A stretch of 64,000 nucleotides of DNA from Planosporangium sp963837285 (GCA_963837285.1 CAWIMS010000002.1:248001-312000); one strand, 5' to 3'. Positions 50,464 through 59,827 are shown, numbered from the stretch's first letter. Made by a program: numbers and translations. Notes: generated by a model not told the origin, from the letters alone.

Positions 50464-50984
50464 ATGAAGTTACCGACGCCGCCCGCACGCCGCCCACTGG
50501 CCTCGGCCGGACCCTGCTGCGCCTGCCGATCCTGCTCTACCGGGCACGCCTCGGGTGGCTGCTTGGCGGCCGGTTCGTCCTCATCGAACACGCCGGACGC
50601 ACGACCGGGCAGCCGCGACGCACCGTCGTCGAGGTGGTCGATCACCACCCGGCCGACGACAGCTACATCGTCGCTTCCGGCTTCGGCGCCACCGCGCAGT
50701 GGTACCGCAACCTCCTCGCCCACCCCCGCGCCACGATCCAGGTCGGACGCCGCCGCCTGACCGTCGACGCCATCCCGCTCACCGCGGCCGAAGGCGGCCA
50801 GGTCATGGTCGACTACGCCGCGCGACACCCGGCCGCCGCCCGTCAGCTGTGCCGGTTCCTCCGCCAGCCCGTCGTCGGCGGCGACTACCACGTCGTCGGT
50901 GAACGCATCCCGTTCCTGCGACTGCGCCCCCGAGCCCCGGCCGATACGCCACCCGTCCTACCCGACCCCGGTCCCGGCAGATAG
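50464..50984 (+). CDS. nitroreductase/deazaflavin-dependent oxidoreductase family, apparent frameshift near the start
   Basis: The body reads LGRTLLRLPILLYRARLGWL, FVLIEHAGRTTGQPRRTVVE, YIVASGFGATAQWYRNLLAH and PRATIQVGRRRLTVDAIPLT, typical of the F420-dependent DDN-like family, which reduces quinones or nitro compounds. This frame has no start codon. ATG 50464 lies in another frame (MKLPTPPA) whose first residues fit the family, so a 1-nt shift around 50480-50500 (run of CGCC repeats) is likely. It is either a pseudogene or a sequence error. Confidence 0.7.
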
Positions 50985-51618
50985 AAGGGCGCCGGCGACC
51001 ACGTGCTCGGCAGCTCTGCAATCTACGACGCTGCTGGATTCAATGCTCACGTCGGCGGATCGCGCCCACGGCGTGGTGTCACGTGGATCGGCGCACGTGG
51101 CTATCGGCCCGGCAGGAGTTCTCGCCCATACACGAACCACTGATCGGTTGAGACGACATCGAGTCCGTCGTGGCCTCGGTATCCGGTCCGCTGCGCCGGC
51201 AAGAGGGGGCCACGGCCGCGCTCAACGCAGGATCCGTTCCCCGGGCGTGCTGCATGGCAGCGGTCGGCGTTGACGTGGGTGTTGGTGAGGGGTGGCGCCT
51301 GGGGTACGACCGTCGGCCGGTCAGCCGGCCGACCGAAGGCCAGGCTCGTCGCCCGGCTGGTCAACCGAACCTGCGCGTTGTGCTGATCGACTACGCCGCA
51401 GGGTGGTAACTGGTTCGCAGCGCCACCCCGATGGTCGGCATGCCTGGCGCCGATGCCGCCCGGGGCCGCCATCAGCCCGGTCCACTTTGGTCGACGCTCG
51501 CAACACCTTTGCGGTCGACCAGAACTGGATCGTGGAGAACGTGGATTCCATCAGTGTTACGCCAGCCTTCGCATGTGCTGCCGCAGGAGGCACGATCGCC
51601 TGGTACGCCTGACCTGGG
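50985..51618. other. gene-free stretch between oxidoreductase and HxlR genes
   Basis: About 630 nt with no supported gene. All long frames overlap each other and have Arg/Ala-rich shadow composition. It may contain debris of an old insertion but I cannot place it in a family. Confidence 0.4.
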
Positions 51619-52332
51619 TCACTTGGTGGTTCGAGGAGCTGTTGTGTGATCTTCGGCTCGGTTGGCCCGGGCGGTGACGGTGTTGAGGTAGGGATTGAGC
51701 CGGCCCCAGCGGCTGAGTTCGTGGACAAGCCATCGCGGTGCCTGGACGGTCATCTTGACGGCCCGTTGGGCCGTGCCCAGTGACGCCTCGCCCGCGTACC
51801 ACCGGATGAGCCATCCGGTGTCAGTGGTGACGACGCCGTCCTCGGCGAAGCCGGGTGGTTGCAGGCAGACCTCGTTGCCGGTGCGGTCGAGGACGAGCCA
51901 GAAGCGGTTGGGGCGCCGATCGTCGGTGAGGTCGAACCGCACGACGATGCGCGGCCTGGGTAGCGTCGTGGGGTCCAAGAGACGGCAGACGGTCCACAGT
52001 GCCAGGTAGGGGTCCTGGGCCTCCGGTTGAGCCTCGCGCCACCTGGCCCCCCATGCGCCCAGGCTGAGGCAGACCTCGACGAGCTCACGCCCGCAGTCGG
52101 TCAGTTCGTATGCGGTGGCCCGTCCCCGCCGGGACCCGACCACTACGCCGTGCTGCTCCAGGGTCCGCAACCGGTGGGCGAGCACGCTGCGAGGTAGGCC
52201 TGGCGCGCCGTCAAGGATCTCGCCGAAACGACGGCAGCCCAGGTGCAGGTTGCGAATAATGATCGGCGTCCATCTTTCGGCGAAGATCTCCGCGCCGAGG
52301 GCGATCGGGCAGTACTGGCCGTATCCACGCAT
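51619..52332 (-). CDS. HxlR-family transcriptional regulator with C-terminal sterol-carrier-like domain
   Basis: Start ATG 52332 (MRGYGQYCPIALGAEIFAER). The HxlR winged helix follows: WTPIIIRNLHLGCRRFGEIL, GLPRSVLAHRLRTLEQHGVV and RRGRATAYELTDCGRELVEV. After LGAWGARW a second domain of about 110 residues (VVRFDLTDDRRPNRFWLVLD, RWYAGEASLGTAQRAVKMTV) resembles SCP2-like ligand domains fused to some actinobacterial HxlR proteins. 237 residues. It likely controls nearby redox or drug-resistance genes. Confidence 0.75.
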   Translation of the reverse strand: MRGYGQYCPIALGAEIFAERWTPIIIRNLHLGCRRFGEILDGAPGLPRSVLAHRLRTLEQHGVVVGSRRGRATAYELTDCGRELVEVCLSLGAWGARWREAQPEAQDPYLALWTVCRLLDPTTLPRPRIVVRFDLTDDRRPNRFWLVLDRTGNEVCLQPPGFAEDGVVTTDTGWLIRWYAGEASLGTAQRAVKMTVQAPRWLVHELSRWGRLNPYLNTVTARANRAEDHTTAPRTTK

Positions 52333-52522
52333 CGCTACACGGTCGTCCGGATCGGCGATGGCGGCAAGTCCATTCTTCGAACTGCGGCTCGCCGGCCCCA
52401 TCGTCAACGATTGTGGACATGCAAATGATCCGCCGGTGTGAACCCCGTGCCGTCTCGGCCGTTGGCGGCGGGCCGGGTTACCGGCCCGGACAGCCCAGCG
52501 ATGCGCTGGCGGGGGAGCCGAC

Positions 52523-52948
52523 ATGCAGGCACTGATCGGCCTTGCTGGCGTGGTCATCGGCGCTGCTCTTGCTCCGCTGCTTGATCTGCTCCGGCAGCGA
52601 CGCACCGATCGGCGGGCGTGGCAACGGGAACTGCGCGAGCTGACGGCCGCCCTGATCGCGCATGCGGGTGATCAGCTGATCGCCGAGACCGACAGCGACC
52701 CGAGCGGCTCCACCAGCGCCACGGCGGCCAACGCCGCACGGTGGCGCATCCAACTCGTTGCGCCGGAGGTCGTGGCACGGGCTGCTGAGGAGTATGCCGC
52801 CGCCACCGAGGTGCTGCGCAAGCGGCTGCTCGCGGTGGGTAGCTGGGACGGCGAGCAGATCGCCACCGAGTGGGATGCCTGGCAGGCCGCGACCCGCGCG
52901 CTCATCACGGCGACCCGTCCGCATGTTGGCCTTGCCGAGCACGGGTGA
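52523..52948 (+). CDS. small membrane-anchored hypothetical protein
   Basis: The 141 residues begin with a membrane helix (MQALIGLAGVVIGAALAPLL) and continue as one long helical cytoplasmic region (RRTDRRAWQRELRELTAALI, ARAAEEYAAATEVLRKRLLA, WDAWQAATRALITATRPHVG). This pattern is frequent in actinobacterial genomes with no known role. Confidence 0.6.
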   Translation: MQALIGLAGVVIGAALAPLLDLLRQRRTDRRAWQRELRELTAALIAHAGDQLIAETDSDPSGSTSATAANAARWRIQLVAPEVVARAAEEYAAATEVLRKRLLAVGSWDGEQIATEWDAWQAATRALITATRPHVGLAEHG

Positions 52949-53064
52949 GCGCGGCTACGGGATACCCATGCCGCCCCGCGTCTGGCGACTCGCACTACCC
53001 AACGCGCGCGGCAAGCGCTGGCACCGCGCCACGATCCCGAGCATGAGACATCGAGGAGATTCAG

Positions 53065-53874
53065 ATGACCGAAAGCTACGCCCTGTCGACCGAGGCCGCC
53101 GAGACGTACGAGCGGCTTTTCGTGCCGGCTCTGTTCGCACCGTGGGCGCAGCGCCTGGCCGAGCTGCCGGTGATCGCGGCGGCCCACTCGCTGCTGGACG
53201 TCGCCTGCGGCACCGGGGTCGTCGCCCGTACCGCGGCCGACCGGATGAAGGCGCCGGCCAGAGTGGTCGGGCTCGACGCGAACCCGGCGATGCTCGCGGT
53301 CGCCGCGACGCTTCGGCCGGAGCTGACCTGGTGTGAGGGCACTGCCGAAGCGCTGCCCTTCGGCGGCGGCGAGTTCGACGTGGTGGCGTGCCAGGCGGCG
53401 TTGATGTTCTTCACCGACCGGGCGGCGGCACTGCGGGAGATGGGCCGCGTCGCCGGCGAGGGAGCAGTTGTCGTGCAGGTCCCCGGCCGACTCGACCACA
53501 GCGCCGGCTACCGGGCACTGACCGAGGTGGCCGCCCGCCACGCCGGGCGCGACGTGGTCAACCTGCTCACCGGCTACTTCTCCGTCGGAGAACCAGCCCT
53601 GCTGGAAGAGCTGTTCACGACGGCCGGCTTGACCATTGACCAGTTCACGACCTGGCAGAGCGCGACCCGCCTCGACTCGGTCGACACCCTGCTGGCCGTT
53701 GAGCTGCTGCCGCTGGCCGATGTCGTCACGAACGACGTGCGAGAGCGCATCACCGACCAGTGCCGGCAGGCGTTACTGCCTTTCACCGAGCCGTCCGGTG
53801 CCGTCGCCGCTCCCATCGAGGTTCATCTCATCGTCGCGTCTCGGCGCACCACCGCGGCCGGCGGTAAGCAATGA
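53065..53874 (+). CDS. class I SAM-dependent methyltransferase
   Basis: The 269 residues contain motif I SLLDVACGTGVVARTAADRM, motif II region VVGLDANPAMLAVAATLRPE, WCEGTAEALPFGGGEFDVVA (motif post-II/III) and LREMGRVAGEGAVVVQV. Start ATG 53065 after GAGGAGATTCAG. It methylates a small molecule; substrate unknown. A putative operon of small genes follows. Confidence 0.85.
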   Translation: MTESYALSTEAAETYERLFVPALFAPWAQRLAELPVIAAAHSLLDVACGTGVVARTAADRMKAPARVVGLDANPAMLAVAATLRPELTWCEGTAEALPFGGGEFDVVACQAALMFFTDRAAALREMGRVAGEGAVVVQVPGRLDHSAGYRALTEVAARHAGRDVVNLLTGYFSVGEPALLEELFTTAGLTIDQFTTWQSATRLDSVDTLLAVELLPLADVVTNDVRERITDQCRQALLPFTEPSGAVAAPIEVHLIVASRRTTAAGGKQ

Positions 53875-53989
53875 CACGGTCGCCCGTCGCAACCTCGGTA
53901 TCCCGCTCGCCATATCGCCGGCACCGACGCAGGCGGGCACTCCAGGAAAGGCAGACCTCGACCACACCGAGACTCACGGCCGGTTCGTC

Positions 53990-54334
53990 GTGATGGACCT
54001 GGCCCGTGGGTCGGCCTGGCTCGACCACATGGTGCGTGTCTGGTTCGCCGCCGACGGCGAACTGACCGCAGTGACCTCGTATCCGACGGGATGGCGCGAT
54101 GCCACCTTCCCGATCCGGCCCGCCGAGTCGATCTGTTCGCAACTGTCGGCCCACGCTCAACGCGGAGCGTTGCTGACCTGGACGGCGATCGTCGTTCGCG
54201 CCGGCACCGCTCCACCACTCGTCGGGGCGACGCCAGCCGATGTGGGGCAAGCGACAGCATCCGATAAGGCGACCTGTCCGGGCCGCCCGGCACCGCCATA
54301 CGCAGGGCATCGGTGCACTGGGAGGTGGTCGTGA
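53990..54334 (+). CDS. hypothetical protein coupled to the next gene
   Basis: Start GTG 53990 or ATG 53993. About 114 residues: VVMDLARGSAWLDHMVRVWF, AADGELTAVTSYPTGWRDAT and PIRPAESICSQLSAHAQRGA, ending Arg/Trp-rich. The TGA stop (54332-54334) overlaps the ATG of the next gene by one base (TGATG), which supports it as real. No family is known. Confidence 0.45.
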   Translation: MMDLARGSAWLDHMVRVWFAADGELTAVTSYPTGWRDATFPIRPAESICSQLSAHAQRGALLTWTAIVVRAGTAPPLVGATPADVGQATASDKATCPGRPAPPYAGHRCTGRWS

Positions 54335-54870
54335 TGGTGGACGACGGAGCCGCGGCCGGGCGAATCAAGCCCGGGTGTTTGGTGATCGCGGCCGTGTTCG
54401 TGCTGTTGTTGGTCCTGCTCGGAGCGCTCGCGGTCAGCTCGTTGCTGGAGGTGTGGTCCCACGAGCCCGGACCAACCGCCCAAACCAGCCAGAACGCCGC
54501 ATCTGACCGGGCCGACGGTTCAGCGGCCGCCTCCCCGACGGGTTGCGACGATGACACTGCCGGATTCGACGCGTTCGCCCGGCCGCGGGCCGGCACGCAA
54601 ACGGCGGTGCTCGACGTCGTGACGCTGGTGTGCTGGGAACCCACCGGCCAGCTGCGCGCAGAAGCGCGCTTGGCGGCCGACATCAACGCCACGTCGGCTC
54701 CGATGACGTGGCTGTGCGCGACGCTGTCGGCGTTCATCACCGACACCGGCCGAGCCTGGCGAGGGTTCACCGTCTACTCAACCCACTCCGCCACTCTCGG
54801 CAAGCCGCTTCTGACGGGCATCACAGCCGGTAGGACCTGCACCAACCCCCAGCACCGAGCCTCCGGCTGA
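54334..54870 (+). CDS. membrane-anchored secreted hypothetical protein
   Basis: 178 residues from ATG 54334. One membrane helix (CLVIAAVFVLLLVLLGALAV at about 17-36) is followed by a Ser/Thr/Ala-rich linker and an extracytoplasmic domain with PTGCDDDTAGFDAFARPRAG and LVCWEPTGQLRAEARLAADI, ending in GRTCTNPQHRASG. Cysteines may form disulfides. The family is unknown. Confidence 0.5.
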   Translation: MVDDGAAAGRIKPGCLVIAAVFVLLLVLLGALAVSSLLEVWSHEPGPTAQTSQNAASDRADGSAAASPTGCDDDTAGFDAFARPRAGTQTAVLDVVTLVCWEPTGQLRAEARLAADINATSAPMTWLCATLSAFITDTGRAWRGFTVYSTHSATLGKPLLTGITAGRTCTNPQHRASG

Positions 54871-54910
54871 CTGGTCCGGATGAACGCGACACATGAACAG
54901 GAGTGCGCAC

Positions 54911-55738
54911 ATGGAACGGGTGACTGTCGACGGCGTCCAGCTTGAGTACGAGATCCGCGGCGACGGCGAGCCGTTGGTGCTGATTCACGCCGGGCTGGTC
55001 GCCGATTTCTTCGCGCCCCTGATGGACCAACCGGCGCTACGCGAGTACCGGCTGCTTCGCTACCACCGGCTGGGCTATGCGGGCAGCGAACGGGTCGCCG
55101 GGACAATCGACATTGGACGACACGCCCATCACTGCCTTGCCCTCATGCGGCATCTCGGCTTCGAGTCGGCGCACCTGGTGGGCCACTCCTCCAGCGCCGC
55201 GATGGCGGTCCAGGTGGCCTTGGACGCCCCGACCGCCGTACGCTCATTGGCCCTGCAGGAGATGGCGCTGCTTGCGGTGCCGAGCTCACCGGTCGCCGCC
55301 GAAGCGGTCGGTCAGTACCAGGCCGGCGACCTGCGAACGGCCGTGCACACCTGGCTCCGCGGAGTGTGCGGTGCAGACTACAGGGACGTGTTGGAACGCG
55401 CCCTTCCTGGCGCCTTCGACCTGGCGGTCGCGGACGCGGACACGTTCTTCGGACAGGAGCTGCCAGGGTTGCGGGAATGGTCGTTCGGCCCCGCCGATGC
55501 CAGCCGCGTCACTCAGCCGGCCCTTGTGGTCCTCGGCGGGCGAAGCAACGAGGTCAACACCACCTTCGCCCTGCGCAACGAACTCCTCCTAGCTTGGCTG
55601 CCCCATGCCGAACCGTTCGTACTCGCGGAAACCACCCACCTGCTACAAGTGCAAGACCCCCGAGGCATGGCCCAGGCGCTGGCTGCCTTTCTGGCTCGCC
55701 ATCCGATCGGGTCATCACCGACCTCGCAAGTCCAGTAG
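54911..55738 (+). CDS. alpha/beta-hydrolase
   Basis: Start ATG 54911 after AGGAGTGCGCAC (ATG 54893 is an upstream alternative). 275 residues: VQLEYEIRGDGEPLVLIHAG (oxyanion strand), RYHRLGYAGSERVA, AHLVGHSSSAAMAVQVALDA (nucleophile elbow G-H-S-S-S), then QPALVVLGGRSNEVNTTFAL (Asp region variant) and ETTHLLQVQDPRGMAQALAA (catalytic His). The fold is that of a cytoplasmic esterase, peroxidase or dehalogenase; substrate not determinable. Confidence 0.85.
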   Translation: MERVTVDGVQLEYEIRGDGEPLVLIHAGLVADFFAPLMDQPALREYRLLRYHRLGYAGSERVAGTIDIGRHAHHCLALMRHLGFESAHLVGHSSSAAMAVQVALDAPTAVRSLALQEMALLAVPSSPVAAEAVGQYQAGDLRTAVHTWLRGVCGADYRDVLERALPGAFDLAVADADTFFGQELPGLREWSFGPADASRVTQPALVVLGGRSNEVNTTFALRNELLLAWLPHAEPFVLAETTHLLQVQDPRGMAQALAAFLARHPIGSSPTSQVQ

Positions 55739-55881
55739 CAGGGGACCTGTGTGGCCCTGATCGCGACGACGGCGAATCCCCGGTCCCGCCGCCACCACGA
55801 CGGCAGAGCGGTACACCCGTTGAAACAGACAGGAACCCGAGCATAGGAGCCCCCGCCACGACCACGCCAAGTCATGAACGG

Positions 55882-56109
55882 GTCATCCGGCTACCTTTCC
55901 CCGTCCAGCCGCTGCGCCGCCGTCGGAGCCGCCTCGGCGAACCTACCGTCTACCTCGAACTCGTGGTCGTCGACAGCGACGGCCAGGTCGGCAAGGATCT
56001 GCTCCGGCGACAAGCAGCAGCGGTGAGGGAGGCTCTCCAATGGTTTGCCGACCACCCACCGCCCCGCGACGGCGAACGACAAGACGACACGGAGACTGAA
56101 GCGCCGTAG
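55882..56109 (+). pseudogene. small hypothetical protein lacking a start codon
   Basis: The frame reads VIRLPFPVQPLRRRRSRLGE, then PTVYLELVVVDSDGQVGKDL and AAAVREALQWFADHPPPRD. This is convincing protein, but no ATG/GTG/TTG precedes it at a suitable place (position 55882 is GTC). It may be a gene with a lost start, or one initiated upstream at an unusual codon. Confidence 0.3.
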
Positions 56110-56206
56110 CCGCCACGGCTACTTTGAGGGGAGCCTGTACCGGTCTTCGATCTCCACCGGAGCACGTTTCCGCAGGTCAGATATTGTCGCGGATGCTTTG
56201 TGTGCC

Positions 56207-56221
56207 CTGCCGGGGGCACCT
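56207..56221 (+). repeat. 15-nt copy of the tRNA-Arg 3' end, candidate far attachment site
   Basis: CCTGCCGGGGGCACC occurs here and at 9435-9449 in the 3' end of tRNA-Arg(CCU). It is in the same orientation, as expected for attL/attR of one element. It is also part of a GTGCCC-TGCCG-GGGGCAC hairpin, so chance is not excluded. I found no longer copy of the tRNA end elsewhere in the window by eye. Confidence 0.35.
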
Positions 56222-56669
56222 CGAAAACCGGGTCTGAGCTGGAAATATGTTCAGACGGCGATGTGTCAGCGTGAGCAGCTGTAGGCCCTTTTGAGCCCGT
56301 CGGCGTTCCCGGACCATTTGGGGATTGATCTTCGGGCTGTTTCCAGGTCGATCGCCATGAGTTCGGCAAGACTTGAATAGTGGTGAGCCGGATCAGGCGG
56401 AAGACTCTCGTCCGGCGCGCCGTCCTCGGGCGCCCGGCGTGCCACACCACGCGACGGTCGATGTTCCAGTTGCCTCCGGCGAGGGCAGCTCCGGCTCCGG
56501 GATGAAGGAGCCTGCCGTCTCGCCCGCCATCGACCCGAGTAAGCCGAGCAACCCGGCACCGGGCCGTCAATGGTCCGTGCGATTACTCGCCGTGCGCACA
56601 TCTGGGTAGCCCCGGTGGGTGCGTTGACGACAGACAAGTTGGCAGGACAGGAACCGCGAAACGATCAAC

Positions 56670-56831
56670 TTATGACGTCGGCCCATCCCACTTGCCGCGC
56701 TTGGCAATCTCGCGCTCGATCTCACTAGCGGAGCGAACCGGTTGCCCCTTCCGACGCGCCCGGCGATCATAAAGGCCCGCGACAGCGAGGCCGGCCGCGA
56801 CCACTACACCAGCCAATCCCCAGAACAACAT
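56670..56831 (-). CDS. small single-pass membrane protein
   Basis: Start ATG 56831 behind GGGGGAGAG. 53 residues: MLFWGLAGVVVAAGLAVAGL then YDRRARRKGQPVRSASEIER and EIAKRGKWDGPTS. One membrane helix followed by a basic juxtamembrane segment. This small protein type is common in actinomycetes, with no known role. Confidence 0.65.
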   Translation of the reverse strand: MLFWGLAGVVVAAGLAVAGLYDRRARRKGQPVRSASEIEREIAKRGKWDGPTS

Positions 56832-57180
56832 GAGCGTCTCTCCCCCTGGGCAGGCTCTTGCGGCCCGGCATCTCATCATCTACCCGAACCCGGCACGGCC
56901 GTAAGTCGCCGTAAGTCCAGCCGTCAAACGCTGACCAACGTCGACCAACAATGACCGACGACGACCGAGCCGAGCTGCAGGTCAGGACCCGATGAGCACC
57001 GGGAGCACGGGCGGCCCGGGAGACACGGCGCCCGGTACTTCGGCCGTTACCCACTTCCCTGGGGAGCCACGCTTGGCGACCTACAGAGCCGCAGCAGACT
57101 GCCATGTACCGTCAGGTGAATCTCCAGCCGATGCCGTGGCCGTTGTTTGACCGTGACAGAAGCGCCGACGGTCAGGGCGC
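56832..57180. other. gene-free stretch with CCAAC/GACC repeats
   Basis: Around 56900-56972 there are repeated words: CGTAAGTC twice (56900s), GACCAACGTCGACCAAC and GACCGACGACGACCG. These resemble, on the opposite strand, the GGTTGGT repeats left of the tRNA. No gene is supported. Confidence 0.4.
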
Positions 57181-58722
57181 TCAGGCCAGCTCGGCCAGTC
57201 CCCGGTTCACTCCGTCGAGGTCGAATGCCGCCGGATCAAACTCGCTGGCGTCACCCAGTTCGAGCCACTCCAACCGCTCCCTGTGCTCGGGATGCCGGGA
57301 ATCCGCAAGCACCTCCACCAACTCCTGGTACCCCCAGATCCCACCGCAGTCGTCCGGCGGCGCCGCCCGCCGTCCGCCAGTACAGCGTGGGTAGGTCAGC
57401 GCGGGATCCCGGTCGAGTATCTTCTCCACCACGATCTCGTGGGCCCAGTCGTCGCCGAAGTCGTACGTGTACCGGATCTTGTCCTTGGCCTGCGCGGCGA
57501 CCTGCTCCAGCGTGACCGGCGCCTCCGCCCGATGCCCCAACTCCCGGTCAGCGTGCCCGAAGTCTCCATACGGCGTCTCGAATACGTGCATGTGACCGCC
57601 ATGCCAGCCGAAGGCTACCTGGATGACATCGTGCAGGCCGGCCAGGCTCACATCCGCCGGTACGAGCAGGCGCCGCCAGATCGGTGGCCGGGCACCTTGC
57701 AGTCCCACCTTGACCTGGTAGATCGGCGCCGGACCGGCCGACTTCTTACGCTTCGCCGGCAGCTTGGCGGGCACCGGCTTTCCGAACCGGCCGCCGAGTC
57801 CACCCAGCATGGTCGCCCACCCGTCCAGCGCAACGTCGCCGGCATCCGCCGGCCTGCTGGGCTCCGGTAGGGCGGCCAGCCGGGCGCGCACCAGCAACGC
57901 CAGCACCGGGTACGGCGGTGCCTCCGCGTCGTCCTCGTCGAACAACACTGAAGCCATGTCGGCGACCCCGTGCTCGTCGTGTGCGGCCCGTGCGTCCAAC
58001 GCCTCCTCGATGTACCAGCGCATTTCGGCCGGATCCACTGCTTGTGTCTTGATATCCAGGCCCTCGGCGCGGCCGCCCGCGCGGATGTCGTCCAGGGCCT
58101 CGGGCAGGTGTCCGGCGTCCGCGATGAGGATGTCCGCGGCGGCGCCGCAGTCCTGCTCGTCCACCGTGACCATGAACGCGTACCCGCGGCCGGCCCGGCG
58201 GAGCGAAACGACCAGCACCGACATTTTCTCCTGAGTGTCGTGCAGCCGCACACAGTCACCAACCTGCACCGGTTCTGCCAGCTCACCGGCCCACCGGGGC
58301 TTCGGGACACCGGCAGCCAGGAGTCGGGTGGCAGCCGCCGAAGCGGCCGCGGCCACCTGATCTTCCACGCCGGACGCGACCGAACCGATGGCCAGCAACA
58401 GCGCCAGCCCGCCGGCGTCGGCCCTTGCCTCGACCTGCGGGATGAACTCCTGTACGAAGGCGGGCGCCAGCTCATCGTCGGCGACCGTCACGGCGGCCAG
58501 GAACGACGCGCCGACAAGTTCGGCTTCCAGCGCCTCGTCGCAGTCGGTCAGGATCGTGACGCTGTCGAGCAGCTCACCGAACAACTGTGCCGGATCGAGA
58601 TTCTCGCCCGTACACCCTGGACAGTCGCACGTCTCCGGCACGCTGGCGACCACGGTCAGGTCGGCGCGGGAGGTGCTCTTCCTGTTGCGTCTGCCTCGGG
58701 GGCCACGACCGGCACGACTCAC
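57181..58722 (-). CDS. plasmid pRiA4b ORF-3-like family protein
   Basis: Start at GTG 58722 (SRAGRGPRGRRNRK, a typical basic start); a longer frame is open upstream. 513 residues. The C-terminal 190 residues are the pRiA4b ORF-3 domain: YQVKVGLQGARPPIWRRLLV, LHDVIQVAFGWHGGHMHVFE, KIRYTYDFGDDWAHEIVVEK and YPRCTGGRRAAPPDDCGGIW. The N-terminal part has CDCPGCTGENLDP (cysteine cluster) and helical regions. The family is widespread and without assigned reaction. It is a plausible chromosomal gene. Confidence 0.85.
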   Translation of the reverse strand: MSRAGRGPRGRRNRKSTSRADLTVVASVPETCDCPGCTGENLDPAQLFGELLDSVTILTDCDEALEAELVGASFLAAVTVADDELAPAFVQEFIPQVEARADAGGLALLLAIGSVASGVEDQVAAAASAAATRLLAAGVPKPRWAGELAEPVQVGDCVRLHDTQEKMSVLVVSLRRAGRGYAFMVTVDEQDCGAAADILIADAGHLPEALDDIRAGGRAEGLDIKTQAVDPAEMRWYIEEALDARAAHDEHGVADMASVLFDEDDAEAPPYPVLALLVRARLAALPEPSRPADAGDVALDGWATMLGGLGGRFGKPVPAKLPAKRKKSAGPAPIYQVKVGLQGARPPIWRRLLVPADVSLAGLHDVIQVAFGWHGGHMHVFETPYGDFGHADRELGHRAEAPVTLEQVAAQAKDKIRYTYDFGDDWAHEIVVEKILDRDPALTYPRCTGGRRAAPPDDCGGIWGYQELVEVLADSRHPEHRERLEWLELGDASEFDPAAFDLDGVNRGLAELA

Positions 58723-58784
58723 CCGCACAGTGTGCCGCCCCCGCACCGGGCTCATCGAGCCGGCCCCCGCCCGACCGATGATTG

Positions 58785-58951
58785 TCGCCGGAGGCACCGT
58801 CGCGTACGCCTTCGCGTTGCTTCGCTGCGGCACTCCTGAGGAACTTGCCGAGAAGCCGGAACTCCGGTTGCGTCTAACCCTTGGCCTGCGCAAGGAAAGC
58901 GGCAGGTGGGTCGTCGCGCACGAGCACAATTCGTCCGCCGATGACAGTTGA
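58785..58951 (+). pseudogene. SnoaL/DUF4440-like protein, C-terminal scrap
   Basis: The frame reads VAYAFALLRCGTPEELAEKP then LRLRLTLGLRKESGRWVVAH and EHNSSADDS, stop at 58949-58951. This is the end of an NTF2-like (SgcJ/EcaC) domain, whose family ends WVVAHEHHS. The first half is missing, where the pRiA4b-like gene starts on the other strand. Confidence 0.6.
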
Positions 58952-59024
58952 CCCGGAAACCCCGGGTAGTTCGTCCGTATTGTGCAATGATCTGGACACG
59001 TTACTGATCACCAGGAGGCTGGTC

Positions 59025-59327
59025 GTGTCCGTCTTCATGATCTTGCGGGTTGCCGGCGACCCGGACAACTTCGAGCAGTACGCGAACGCCAACGCCGACA
59101 TGATGCAGAGCATCGCCGCCGCGGGTAAGGCGGCCGGCGCGACCCGACACGCATTCGCCGCGGGCGACGGCGAAATCATGGTCATCGACGAGTGGCCGGA
59201 CGGCGAGTCGTTCCAGCGGTTCTTCCAGAGCCAGCCCGAGATTCCGCGGCTCATGCAGGAGGGTGGCGCGCAGGGCGCCCCGCAGATCGCGATCTACCGG
59301 AAGCTCGACACGCCGGACATCTTCTAG
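59025..59327 (+). CDS. small ABM-like hypothetical protein
   Basis: GTG 59025 with AGGAGG upstream. 100 residues: FMILRVAGDPDNFEQYANAN, MQSIAAAGKAAGATRHAFAA and GDGEIMVIDEWPDGESFQRF, then FQSQPEIPRLMQEGGAQGAP. The alpha/beta pattern and size fit the dimeric alpha-beta barrel (ABM-like) group. Family members are often annotated hypothetical; function unknown. Confidence 0.65.
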   Translation: MSVFMILRVAGDPDNFEQYANANADMMQSIAAAGKAAGATRHAFAAGDGEIMVIDEWPDGESFQRFFQSQPEIPRLMQEGGAQGAPQIAIYRKLDTPDIF

Positions 59328-59405
59328 AAGTGCAGATCCAAATAGACCATCACGCCGAGGTACCCGATCACGAAGACCACGCTGGTGCCGCAACCGTTCC
59401 AGCAG

Positions 59406-59735
59406 TCACCGGAGGTCGGCTTCGGCCCACCAGTTGGGGACCAGCACCACGGCGCCGTCCTCGGGCTTGCTCGCGAGGACGAGCAGCTCGCCGATGGCGC
59501 CGTAGGTGGAGCTGATCGGGTACAGCCGGGCCGACGCCGGATGGTGCAGAGTCACCACGCGGCCGGTCCATTCGGTGGAAATCAACCGGCCCTGGTCGGT
59601 GCGAAGCGCCATGTTGCGCATGTTCATCACCGCCAGCGTGCCTCGCGCGACGGCCGGAACAAGGCCCATCACCAGCAGTACCGTCAATGGAATCACCTGA
59701 ATGGTGAGGTGTCCCAGCGAGAGCCGGTCGACCAC
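59406..59735 (-). CDS. hypothetical protein, start uncertain
   Basis: From GTG 59735 about 109 residues; the frame is open to 59852 but that part is unconvincing. A hydrophobic segment (LTIQVIPLTVLLVMGLVPAV) is followed by RGTLAVMNMRNMALRTDQGR and GAIGELLVLASKPEDGAVVL. Perhaps the C-terminal part of a membrane protein. No family is recognised. Confidence 0.4.
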   Translation of the reverse strand: MVDRLSLGHLTIQVIPLTVLLVMGLVPAVARGTLAVMNMRNMALRTDQGRLISTEWTGRVVTLHHPASARLYPISSTYGAIGELLVLASKPEDGAVVLVPNWWAEADLR

Positions 59736-59827
59736 CTTCGCGCCACCGCACACTGTGCCAGGCGACACCGACCAGGCGTTACCAACAAACCGGCAGAGCC
59801 ACCAGCCGCAAGGTGCCGGGGTCCGGC

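Larger units (their letters stand above)
55739..56669. other. long stretch with no intact gene
   Basis: About 930 nt. It contains a possible 5'-damaged small gene (55882-56109) and the 15-nt tRNA-like match at 56207. No other open frame has convincing protein character. Confidence 0.45.

Noticed and set aside
49428..50984. A 518-residue protein from the long open frame
   Set aside because: The first two thirds are antisense to the DUF6585-like gene; only the oxidoreductase part is real.
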